Shown in pieces: positions 1-7,246 of a stretch of DNA of 15,278 nt. The notes beneath the pieces were generated by a model. That model had not been told where the DNA came from, made no database searches, and saw nothing but the letters and a program-made list of their open reading frames with translations. The translations under genes and the position numbers were made by a program. Position 1 is the stretch's first letter, and every line of letters begins with the position of its first letter. This stretch comes from Rhodocyclaceae bacterium UBA5602 (GTDB lineage Bacteria > Pseudomonadota > Gammaproteobacteria > Burkholderiales > Rhodocyclaceae), in contig DILC01000037.1 in the NCBI GenBank assembly GCA_002424865.1, positions 1 to 15,278 on the forward strand. The letters are read 5' to 3'.

Positions 1-2
1 CC

Positions 3-47
3 CCTCGCGGGGAGGCGAACCCGCCCCGCCCATCCTCGCGGGGAGGC
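3..47. repeat. Pair of 14-bp GC-rich direct repeats at the window edge
   Basis: The 14-mer cctcgcggggaggc occurs at 3-16 and again at 34-47, a period of 31 bp. Each copy can fold on itself (CCTC with GAGG, or CCCC with GGGG in the first copy). A further GC hairpin, ggcgc-gtt-gcgcc, lies just beyond at 56-68. Together they fill most of the 168 bp that follow the tyrA stop codon on the minus strand. A 31-bp period is too short for a normal CRISPR repeat-plus-spacer unit, and only two copies are visible. This could be the end of a longer intergenic repeat cluster (REP-like) or a transcription-end structure. No T-run follows, so a standard Rho-independent terminator is not supported. I see no recognisable AroA start or other gene in 1-168. 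Confidence 0.5.
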
Positions 48-168
48 TTCTATCCGGCGCGTTGCGCCCGGTGATGACACAGCGCACTTGCCCAAGTTTT
101 TCACGTTACCACTTTCGTCAGCAGCATGACCAGCTCTCCACCTCATGGCGGACGATAGGCTCGGGGGG

Positions 169-1053
169 TTATTCTTCTCCCGCCGGCAATAAAGACGCCA
201 GCCAGGCATTGCGCCGCGTGCGGGCGGTGGCAAAAAAGTCATGCAGGCCGACCGCATCGGCACTTGCCAGCAACACTTTTGCGTGCATGAGCTCAGCCAT
301 ATAGTCGTCCAGCTCTGATAGCAATGCCGGGCGATTGGCTAAACAGATATCACGCCACATGTCCGGATGGCTGCTGGCAATGCGGGTGAAATCACGAAAA
401 CCACCGGCGGCAAAGCCAAAGAGCTGATCCGCATCCGGGCGCTGGGCAAACTCATGCACCAGGGCAAAAGCCAGAAAGTGCGGCAAGTGGCTCACAGCGG
501 CGAAAACCCGGTCATGCGCCTCAGCCGTCAAGGCGGAGACTTGGGCGCCACAGGCTTGCCATACATTTTCCACCCGCGCTATTTGCGCTGGGGCATTTTC
601 AGCCAGGGGCGTTAAAACCACTCTTTTTTGTTGAAACAAATCGGCTTTTGCCGCACTCACGCCACTTTTTTCCGCCCCGGCAATCGGATGCCCGGGCACA
701 AACTGCGCGACTTTCCCGCCCAAGGCGAGTCGGGCTGCCGCCACCACATCCGCCTTGGTACTGCCGCCGTCGGTAATGACCGTTTTGGCGGATAAGTGCG
801 GCGCCATGGCGGAAAAAACAGACGCCATTTGCCCCACCGGAACGGCCAAAAAAACCAGATCCGCATCGGCCAATGCTTCAGCCCAGTCAGTGGCCGCCTG
901 GTCAATCGCGCCACAGGCCAAGGCCTCGTCAAGCGAAGCCGCCGTCCTGCCAACGCCGACTATTTGGCGAGCGATGCCAGCGGCTCTCAAGGCGAGCGCA
1001 AAGGAGCCGCCAATCAAGCCCACACCACAAACCACTACCTTGTTCAAGGTCAT
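169..1053 (-). CDS. tyrA: Prephenate dehydrogenase (tyrosine biosynthesis)
   Basis: This 294-residue protein oxidatively decarboxylates prephenate to 4-hydroxyphenylpyruvate with NAD(P)+, the committed step to tyrosine, in the cytoplasm. The N-terminal Rossmann fold shows the dinucleotide motif GVGLIGG at residues 10-16. The substrate-binding stretch GHPIAGAEKSG lies at 121-131, and the helical dimerisation domain carries SHLPHFLAFAL near 188-198 and FRDFTRIASSHP near 219-230. There is no fused chorismate mutase and no ACT domain, so this is the short monofunctional form. Whether it also accepts arogenate cannot be read from the sequence. The ATG overlaps the hisC stop codon as ATGA, with an AGG just upstream inside hisC, which indicates translational coupling. 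The protein looks complete, ending about 170 bp before the window edge. Confidence 0.95.
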   Translation of the reverse strand: MTLNKVVVCGVGLIGGSFALALRAAGIARQIVGVGRTAASLDEALACGAIDQAATDWAEALADADLVFLAVPVGQMASVFSAMAPHLSAKTVITDGGSTKADVVAAARLALGGKVAQFVPGHPIAGAEKSGVSAAKADLFQQKRVVLTPLAENAPAQIARVENVWQACGAQVSALTAEAHDRVFAAVSHLPHFLAFALVHEFAQRPDADQLFGFAAGGFRDFTRIASSHPDMWRDICLANRPALLSELDDYMAELMHAKVLLASADAVGLHDFFATARTRRNAWLASLLPAGEE

Positions 1054-2144
1054 CCTGCCAGCGCCTTTTCCAAGGCGTCGAGGAAGCGACGATTTTCCGC
1101 TTCACGCCCGATGGTGACGCGCAAATGCTGGGGCATGCCGTACCCCCCTAAAGGCCGCACAATGACACCTTGCTTCAATAAGCGCTGGTTCACCGCCGCA
1201 GCATCCGCCACTTCAATGGTGACAAAATTGCCATGTGACGGGATGTGCGCCAAGCCCAGGCGCTTGATCCCGGCAACCAGTTGTTGCATGCCTTGCCGGT
1301 TCAACTCGTAGCTTTGTGCAATGAACAGATGGTCTTTAATTGCCGCAATCGCGCCAACCAGCCCCAAGTTGCTGACGTTAAATGGTTGCCGGACACGATT
1401 CATCAAGTCCGCCACCCCAGTTGAAGCCACCGCATAACCCACGCGCAAGCCCGCCAAACCATAGATCTTGGAAAACGTGCGCACAATCACCAAATTGGGA
1501 AACTCTTCCACCCAACGCACACTGTCCACGCGCTCCTGGGGCAAGAGATATTCCGTGTAGGCCTCATCCAGGACAACAATGACACCCGCAGGCACACCCG
1601 CTAAAAATTCGTGCAGGGCTTGATAAGTCAGGAAAGTCCCGGTTGGGTTATTCGGGTTGGCGATCCACACAATGCGCGTATCAGGCAGAATCGCTGCCCG
1701 CATGGCGGCCAGATCATGTCCATAATGATGCGCTGGCACGACCACATGCATAGCGCCTGTGGCGATCGTGGCCAAGGGGTACACCGTAAAGGCATATTGC
1801 GACATCACGGCTGAACGACCCGCACTTAAAAATACCCGTGCCACCAGGTCCAGCACATCGTTTGAGCCGTTGCCCAAAATAATCTGCGCTGGCAAGACGG
1901 CGTGGTGCTCGGCTAACGCGGCAATCAGGTCAAATTGATCAGGATAGCGCTCCACGCCACCCAAGGCATCCTGCACCGCCTGTTTAGCGAGCGGGCTCAT
2001 GCCCAGCGGGTTTTCATTCGAGGCCAATTTGACTATCGTCTCAGGCGCCAAGCCCATTTCCCGCGCCAACGCGGTAATCGGCTTGCCGGGCACATAGGGT
2101 GAAATTCTGCGGATATAGGGCAAGGCGTGGGCACTCAGCGTCAT
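1050..2144 (-). CDS. hisC: Histidinol-phosphate / aromatic aminotransferase
   Basis: This is a 364-residue fold-type I, PLP-dependent aminotransferase of the HisC family. It converts imidazole acetol phosphate plus glutamate to histidinol phosphate, and in this genomic setting may also transaminate phenylpyruvate and 4-hydroxyphenylpyruvate. Visible family marks are SNENPLG (42-48), NPNNPTG (163-169), DEAY (193-196), the PLP lysine K226 in TFSKIYGLAGLRVGY (223-237), and a substrate-carboxylate arginine near 342. It sits between pheA and tyrA rather than among histidine genes. As far as I recall, the second hisC copy (hisC2) of Pseudomonas lies in an equivalent place, and that suggests the aromatic role. 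The role assignment is inference; the family is clear. It is separated from pheA by 107 bp containing half-site repeats, and may therefore have its own control. Confidence 0.93.
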   Translation of the reverse strand: MTLSAHALPYIRRISPYVPGKPITALAREMGLAPETIVKLASNENPLGMSPLAKQAVQDALGGVERYPDQFDLIAALAEHHAVLPAQIILGNGSNDVLDLVARVFLSAGRSAVMSQYAFTVYPLATIATGAMHVVVPAHHYGHDLAAMRAAILPDTRIVWIANPNNPTGTFLTYQALHEFLAGVPAGVIVVLDEAYTEYLLPQERVDSVRWVEEFPNLVIVRTFSKIYGLAGLRVGYAVASTGVADLMNRVRQPFNVSNLGLVGAIAAIKDHLFIAQSYELNRQGMQQLVAGIKRLGLAHIPSHGNFVTIEVADAAAVNQRLLKQGVIVRPLGGYGMPQHLRVTIGREAENRRFLDALEKALAG

Positions 2145-2170
2145 GATGAAATTCTCAATCGTTATGTTGG

Positions 2171-2214
2171 TTCAATACCCGTTCAATGCCCCTGTGCTTA
2201 CGCATGGCATTGAA
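2171..2214. repeat. Three ATTGAA-type half-sites upstream of hisC
   Basis: In the pheA-hisC gap the plus strand carries ttcaataccc at 2171-2180 and ttcaatgccc at 2182-2191, direct copies with an 11-bp period. A perfect inverted copy of ttcaatgcc follows as ggcattgaa at 2206-2214. The 9-bp arms at 2182-2190 and 2206-2214 enclose 15 bp, which can pair three more bases (tgc/gca). There is no T-run on either side, so this is not a standard terminator. One helical turn between direct copies plus an inverted copy is the layout of a regulator-binding region, and it ends about 27 bp before the hisC start. No convincing -35/-10 pair is visible around it. An operator is inferred; an RNA hairpin in a read-through transcript is the alternative. 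Confidence 0.5.
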
Positions 2215-2251
2215 TCAAGCCAAAACAGGCCATTAAAAAAACAACCCACTA

Positions 2252-3331
2252 TCAATACACCGCCTTAGGATAAGAACCCAAGCGCTTCATGAAGTCTGCC
2301 CGCTGCGCCAGTGCCGTCAAAGCCTCAGCAATCAGCGGGTCATCCTGATGTCCATCAATATCCAGATAAAACACATATTCCCAACGTTTGCCACCCCAGC
2401 CGCGCGCAGGCCGCGACTCAAGGCGCGTCATCGACACGCCTTTTTCCGCCAACGGCGCCAACAAGTGATATATCGCACCGGGTTGGTTTTTTGCCGAACA
2501 AATCAGCGACGTGCGATCATTGCCCGAGGGGCCTGCACCATGCGCAGCGATCACTAAAAACCGCGTGGTATTGCTGGGATCGTCTTCAATATTGCTGGCA
2601 ACAACAGGCAAGCTGTAGATTTCAGCCGCCCTCTCCCCCGCTATCGCCAAGGCATTTTTGTCTTGCGCTGCCAGTTGCGCGGCTTCTGCGTTGCTGGCCA
2701 CGGCAACGCGCGCGGCGTTGGGCAGGTGATGGCTTAACCACGCGTGGCACTGTGCCAAAGACTGCGCGTGAGAATAAACCTGGGTCACTGCCGCAAGGCT
2801 TGCATGCCCCATGAGCTGATGATGGATCGCCAAGTTGATTTCACCGCAAATCATGAGCGGGGACGACAACAGCAAATCCAGGGTGCGAGCAATCGCCCCT
2901 TCAGTCGAGTTTTCGACCGGCACGACGCCATAGTCGGCCGTGCCGGATTCAACGGCGCGAAAAATTTCGTCTATCGACGGGCAAGGCAAAAACGTGGGGG
3001 CTGAACCAAAGTGCTTTACAGCAGCCGCTTCAGAATACGTCCCTGCAGGGCCTAAAAAAGCAATGTTCAACGGCTGCTCTAACGCCAGGCAAGCTGACAT
3101 CACTTCGCGCACAATGCGCTGCGCGGCTACGGCAGACAAGGGGCCGGGGTTGGCTTGCGCCACCCGGCGCAATACCTGCGCCTCGCGCTCCGGCCGATAA
3201 ATCGCCCCTTGCTTGATATGGCCTATGCGCTGGGCAATTGTTGCCCGCTCGTTAACCAGTTGCAGCAACTCGCTATCGAGCGCATCAATTCTTGTCCGTA
3301 GTTGCTGTAACTCCTGCTCTGCGTCAGCCAT
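2252..3331 (-). CDS. pheA: Bifunctional chorismate mutase / prephenate dehydratase
   Basis: This 359-residue P-protein turns chorismate into prephenate and then into phenylpyruvate, giving phenylalanine. Three domains are visible in order. Residues about 8-88 are an AroQ-type chorismate mutase with the active-site pattern R12, R29, K40, R49 and E50. Residues about 90-270 are prephenate dehydratase, with GPAGTYSE (94-101), VPVENSTEGA (138-146 region) and the catalytic NTTRF (254-258). Residues about 273-350 are an ACT domain with NQPGAIYHLL (282-291) and ESRP (305-308), the two motifs that bind phenylalanine for feedback inhibition. The usual GALV motif reads GAIY here. Feedback inhibition by phenylalanine is therefore expected from family knowledge but was not tested. 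The start is 17 bp after the serC stop, with GGA about 7 bases before the ATG. Length and domains are typical for the family. Confidence 0.96.
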   Translation of the reverse strand: MADAEQELQQLRTRIDALDSELLQLVNERATIAQRIGHIKQGAIYRPEREAQVLRRVAQANPGPLSAVAAQRIVREVMSACLALEQPLNIAFLGPAGTYSEAAAVKHFGSAPTFLPCPSIDEIFRAVESGTADYGVVPVENSTEGAIARTLDLLLSSPLMICGEINLAIHHQLMGHASLAAVTQVYSHAQSLAQCHAWLSHHLPNAARVAVASNAEAAQLAAQDKNALAIAGERAAEIYSLPVVASNIEDDPSNTTRFLVIAAHGAGPSGNDRTSLICSAKNQPGAIYHLLAPLAEKGVSMTRLESRPARGWGGKRWEYVFYLDIDGHQDDPLIAEALTALAQRADFMKRLGSYPKAVY

Positions 3332-3348
3332 GCTTTTATCCGTTTTAA

Positions 3349-4452
3349 TTATCCGTTTTCCCTGGCAAATTCATCCATGTAAGCGACCAGCGCTTTTACG
3401 CCCTCGACAGGCATGGCGTTATAAATGGAGGCGCGCATACCGCCGAATGAGCGATGGCCTTTGAGCTGCACGAGATTGCGCGCTTGTGCGCCCTTGATAA
3501 AAGGCTCATCCAAGGCGGCATCTGGCAAAAGAAATGGCACATTCATCAACGACCGGTCCGCAACGCGCACCGGGTTACTGTAAAAGCTCGTGGAATCGAG
3601 ATACTCATACAGGAGGCGCGCCTTGTCGAGATTGTTTTTTTGCATGGCAGCCAGGCCGCCCTGCTTTTTGAGCCACTGAAAAACCAGACCGGCAATATAA
3701 ATGCCATACGTCGGCGGCGTGTTGTACATCGAACCGTGATCCGCATGCGTTTTGTAGTCCAGCATGGTTTGCGGCTGGGGCACGCCTTTGCCGATCAAAT
3801 CCTCACGCACAATCACGAGCGTGACGCCCGCCGGACCAATATTTTTTTGCGCCCCAGCGTAAATCAGCCCGTATTTACTGACATCAACAGGCCTGGACAA
3901 AATGTTCGACGACATATCGCAAACCAGCGGAATATCACGCATCCCGCCCGGCAAGCAGGACAAGTCCGGCGTCCAGTGAAACTCGACGCCCCCTATCGTC
4001 TCATTGGCCGTGTAATGCACATACGCGGCATTCGGATCCAGCTTCCAGTCGCCAAAGGCAGGCGCATAGGAGAAATTGGCATCTTCGCCGGAAGCCACCA
4101 CATTCACCCGGCCAAAGCGTCGCGCCTCATTCATCGCCTTTTTAGCCCACTCGCCGGTATTCACATAATCCGCGCTGGCTTTACCGCGCAACAGGTTGAG
4201 CGGCACCATTTCAAACTGCAGCGTTGCCCCGCCCTGCAAAAACAGGACTTTATAGTTGTCGGGAATGGCCAACAACTCACGCAAGTCGGCTTCCGCTTGC
4301 GCCAGAATGCTCATGAACTGCGGGCCGCGGTGGCTCATTTCCATCACCGACTGGCCACAGCCATGCCAGTCCAGCATCTCTTCTGCGGCTTGCTTTAAAA
4401 CACTTTCCGGCAAGGTTGCAGGCCCTGCGCTAAAGTTGAATACACGCGCCAT
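3349..4452 (-). CDS. serC: Phosphoserine aminotransferase
   Basis: This 367-residue, class V, PLP-dependent aminotransferase makes O-phosphoserine from 3-phosphohydroxypyruvate in serine synthesis. The same enzyme serves the 4-phosphohydroxythreonine step of pyridoxal phosphate synthesis. Diagnostic features are the start FNFSAGPATLP (5-15), SHRG (40-43), GGATLQFEMVP (74-84), the PLP lysine K203 in AGAQKNIGPAG (199-209), NTPPT (244-248), and the C-terminal GGMRASIYNAMP (337-348) that holds substrate-binding arginine 340. The ATG lies only 6 bp after the gyrA stop. A GGAGG inside the gyrA end, 11 bases before the ATG, supplies the ribosome site, so expression is probably coupled to gyrA. The length is normal and no defect is seen. 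Confidence 0.97.
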   Translation of the reverse strand: MARVFNFSAGPATLPESVLKQAAEEMLDWHGCGQSVMEMSHRGPQFMSILAQAEADLRELLAIPDNYKVLFLQGGATLQFEMVPLNLLRGKASADYVNTGEWAKKAMNEARRFGRVNVVASGEDANFSYAPAFGDWKLDPNAAYVHYTANETIGGVEFHWTPDLSCLPGGMRDIPLVCDMSSNILSRPVDVSKYGLIYAGAQKNIGPAGVTLVIVREDLIGKGVPQPQTMLDYKTHADHGSMYNTPPTYGIYIAGLVFQWLKKQGGLAAMQKNNLDKARLLYEYLDSTSFYSNPVRVADRSLMNVPFLLPDAALDEPFIKGAQARNLVQLKGHRSFGGMRASIYNAMPVEGVKALVAYMDEFARENG

Positions 4453-4458
4453 CGCAGG

Positions 4459-7134
4459 CTAGTCCTCCGCTTCAGGTTGATCCGGGTCGTTAATTTCGTC
4501 GTTGCTGCCATTGCTGTTGCCATTCCCGTCCGCTGCCCCATCGGCTACAGCCCCGGTATTTTCAGCGTCCTCGGCAACCTCGCCATCCATCTCTTCGGTC
4601 TCCACGACTTTTTCCAGCCCCGCCAGGTAGGTGCCCTCATCCAGATTGATCAAGGTCACGCCTTGCGTCGAGCGCCCCATGACGCGAATATCATTAACGC
4701 GCGTGCGAATGAGTACGCCCCCGGTTGAAATCAGCATGATCTCTTCGCGCGTCTCGCCCAGCGCCGCCAAAACTGCCGCAACCACACGGCCATTGCGCTC
4801 GGACGTCTGGATCGCAATCATGCCTTTTGTCCCGCGCCCGTGCCGTGTGTATTCAGCGATCGGGGTACGCTTGCCATAACCATTCTCGGTAGCCGTCAAT
4901 ACCGACCATTCCTCGCTGTCAGCCACCAGCATGGAGATCACGCGCTGACCGTCTTCGAGCATCATGCCACGCACGCCACGCGCTTCGCGCCCCATCGGCC
5001 GAACGTCATCCTCGGCAAAGCGCACAGCCTTGCCGGCGTCAGAAAACAGCATCACGTCTGAATGGCCATTAGTAATCGCCACGCCAATCAGATGGTCGCC
5101 CTCATCCAAACCCACCGCAATAATGCCCGCCTTGCGCGGGTTGGCAAAATTGGTCAGCGGGGTTTTTTTCACCGTACCCATGGCAGTCGCCATGAAAATA
5201 AAGTGCTGCTCGTCAAACTCCTTGACCGGCAAAATCGCGGTGATTTTTTCGTCTTTTTCCAGCGGGAACAGATTGACAATCGGCTTGCCGCGCGATGTCC
5301 GCGTGCCTTCCGGCGACTCATACACCTTGAGCCAATACACGCGGCCCCGGCTGGAAAAGCACAAGATGAAATCGTGCGTATTCGCAATGAACAGGCGGTC
5401 GACAAAATCATCATCCTTGATGGCGGCCGCCTGCTTGCCACGCCCGCCGCGCTTTTGCGAGCGGTAATCCGCCAGCGGCTGGCGCTTGATGTAACCCGAA
5501 TGCGACAAGGTAACCACCATATCCTCGCGCACGATCAAATCCTCAAGGCCAATGTCCGCCGTATCAAACACAATCTCGGAGCGCCGCGCATCGCCATATT
5601 GCGTTTTGATCGCCACCAGTTCCTCGCCAATGATGGCGGCAATCCGCTCAGGGCGCGCCAGAATATCGAGCAAATCAATAATCTGCGCCATCACTTCGCG
5701 ATACTCGCTGACGATCTTGTCCTGCTCCAAGCCCGTCAAGCGCTGCAGGCGCAACTCAAGAATTGCCTGCGCCTGCGCATCCGACAGGCGATAACCTTCA
5801 GCCACCATGCCAAATTCAATGGCCAGGCCATCCGGACGGGAAGCTTCAGCTGCGGCACGGTCGAGCATGCCCGCCACCAATTCGGACTGCCAGGTACGTG
5901 ACATCAAACCACGTTTTGCTTCAGCAGGCGTCTGCGCCGCCTTGATCAACGCAATCACTTCATCCACGTTGGACAAGGCAACCGCCAAACCTTCCAGCGT
6001 ATGCCCGCGCTCACGCGCCTTGCGCAATTCAAACACCGTGCGGCGCGTCACCACTTCACGGCGATGGCTCAAGAAGCACTCCAGCATGTCCTTCAGGTTC
6101 AGCAAACGCGGACGCCCATCCACCAGCGCCACCATATTCATGCCGAAGGTGTCTTGCAGCTGGGTTTGCTTATACAGATGGTTCAAGACAACTTCGGGCA
6201 CTTCGCCGCGCTTGAGCTCGATCACCAGGCGCATACCCGATTTATCCGACTCGTCCTGGATATGCGCGATGCCTTCTATTTTTTTCTCGTGCACCAGTTC
6301 GGCAATTTTTTCCTGCAGCGTTTTTTTATTCACCTGGTAAGGCAGCTCATCCACAATGATGGCCTGCCGACCATTCCGCTGAATTTCCTCAATATGCGTC
6401 CTGGCACGCATGATGACGCGGCCACGCCCCGTCATATAGCCGTCGCGCACGCCGGAGACACCGTAAATCAAGGCCGCCGTCGGAAAATCCGGCGCCGGTA
6501 TGACGGCGATGAGCTCCTCGATGGTCATTGCCGGGTTAGCCAACAGCGCCAAACACCCTTCCACAACTTCGTTCAAGTTATGCGGCGGGATATTGGTGGC
6601 CATACCCACCGCGATCCCTGAAGAACCGTTGATCAGCAGATTCGGGATACGCGCCGGCAGCACCAATGGCTCTTGCTCGGAGCCATCGTAGTTGGGACCA
6701 AAATCAACCGTTTCCTTGTCGATATCAATCAGCAGCTCATGGCCGATTCTCGCCATGCGGACTTCGGTATAGCGCATGGCCGCAGCATTATCGCCATCGA
6801 CCGAACCAAAGTTGCCCTGCCCATCAACCAGCATGTAGCGCAATGAGAAATTCTGCGCCATACGCACAATGGTGTCATAAACCGCCGTATCGCCATGCGG
6901 ATGGTATTTACCGATCACATCACCCACGATACGCGCAGACTTCTTATAGGCGCGGTTCCAATCGTTGGAGAGTTCGTGCATCGCAAACAACACGCGGCGA
7001 TGCACCGGCTTTAAGCCGTCCCGCACATCCGGCAGCGCCCTGCCTACAATCACGCTCATCGCGTAATCGAGATAAGAGTGCCGCATTTCTTCTTCAAGAC
7101 TAATGGGTAGAGTTTCTTTTGCGAACGAATTCAT
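4459..7134 (-). CDS. gyrA: DNA gyrase subunit A
   Basis: This 891-residue subunit is the breakage-reunion half of DNA gyrase, which works with GyrB to introduce negative supercoils. With the start at ATG 7134 the numbering matches E. coli exactly: catalytic tyrosine Y122 (RYTE) and the quinolone-resistance region at 67-106. In that region position 83 is Thr instead of the E. coli Ser, and Asp87 is kept. A GyrA box of the form QKRGGRGK marks the beta-pinwheel C-terminal domain near residue 560. The protein ends in a long Asp/Glu/Asn/Gly-rich tail of about 50 residues, the acidic tail known to tune supercoiling in E. coli GyrA. A longer reading from TTG 7167 adds 11 residues that do not resemble the family start, so it was rejected. 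It heads the gene string gyrA-serC-pheA-hisC-tyrA. Confidence 0.98.
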   Translation of the reverse strand: MNSFAKETLPISLEEEMRHSYLDYAMSVIVGRALPDVRDGLKPVHRRVLFAMHELSNDWNRAYKKSARIVGDVIGKYHPHGDTAVYDTIVRMAQNFSLRYMLVDGQGNFGSVDGDNAAAMRYTEVRMARIGHELLIDIDKETVDFGPNYDGSEQEPLVLPARIPNLLINGSSGIAVGMATNIPPHNLNEVVEGCLALLANPAMTIEELIAVIPAPDFPTAALIYGVSGVRDGYMTGRGRVIMRARTHIEEIQRNGRQAIIVDELPYQVNKKTLQEKIAELVHEKKIEGIAHIQDESDKSGMRLVIELKRGEVPEVVLNHLYKQTQLQDTFGMNMVALVDGRPRLLNLKDMLECFLSHRREVVTRRTVFELRKARERGHTLEGLAVALSNVDEVIALIKAAQTPAEAKRGLMSRTWQSELVAGMLDRAAAEASRPDGLAIEFGMVAEGYRLSDAQAQAILELRLQRLTGLEQDKIVSEYREVMAQIIDLLDILARPERIAAIIGEELVAIKTQYGDARRSEIVFDTADIGLEDLIVREDMVVTLSHSGYIKRQPLADYRSQKRGGRGKQAAAIKDDDFVDRLFIANTHDFILCFSSRGRVYWLKVYESPEGTRTSRGKPIVNLFPLEKDEKITAILPVKEFDEQHFIFMATAMGTVKKTPLTNFANPRKAGIIAVGLDEGDHLIGVAITNGHSDVMLFSDAGKAVRFAEDDVRPMGREARGVRGMMLEDGQRVISMLVADSEEWSVLTATENGYGKRTPIAEYTRHGRGTKGMIAIQTSERNGRVVAAVLAALGETREEIMLISTGGVLIRTRVNDIRVMGRSTQGVTLINLDEGTYLAGLEKVVETEEMDGEVAEDAENTGAVADGAADGNGNSNGSNDEINDPDQPEAED

Positions 7135-7185
7135 GTCGGCGACCCCAGCCAAAGAATGACCGGGCAATAGCGGTAAAAGTGGTCA

Positions 7186-7194
7186 ATTTTAGCA
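7186..7194 (-). promoter_or_regulatory. Candidate extended -10 box of gyrA
   Basis: Reading the minus strand, TGCTAAAAT runs from 7194 to 7186: an extended -10 element (TGn followed by TAAAAT, five of six matches to TATAAT). The -35 region is poor (AGCTTT/GCTTTA at 17-18 bp), as expected for promoters that lean on the TGn extension. Transcription would begin near 7179, giving a leader of about 45 bases before the gyrA ATG. The box overlaps one arm of the inverted repeat tttagc (7188-7193) / gctaaa (7207-7212). Confidence 0.45.
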
Positions 7195-7246
7195 TGCGGA
7201 CACCACGCTAAAGCTTGTCTGAAGCGCTTGAACCTGATTGAATTGG

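Noticed and set aside
3..47. CRISPR array fragment
   Set aside because: Only two copies of a 14-mer are seen with a 31-bp period, too short for a repeat plus spacer, and no cas gene is in the window.
1..145. An open minus-strand frame from an ATG at 145 running off the left edge, possibly aroA
   Set aside because: The roughly 48 visible codons do not resemble the AroA N-terminus (no GSKS-type motif in place), and much of it is the GC-rich repeat. A chance reading is more likely, though the edge prevents a final decision.
3454..4398. A 314-codon open frame on the plus strand opposite serC
   Set aside because: It lies wholly antisense to a clear SerC, its translation has no recognisable family and a His/Arg-rich composition typical of reversed GC-rich coding sequence, and no ribosome site or promoter supports it.
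5062..5901. A 279-codon open frame on the plus strand opposite gyrA
   Set aside because: It is fully antisense to the well-conserved GyrA coding region, has no recognisable motif, and is explained by codon bias of the real gene.
7135..7167. A longer GyrA start at TTG 7167
   Set aside because: The 11 added residues do not match the family, whereas ATG 7134 gives exact E. coli numbering for Y122, T83 and D87.
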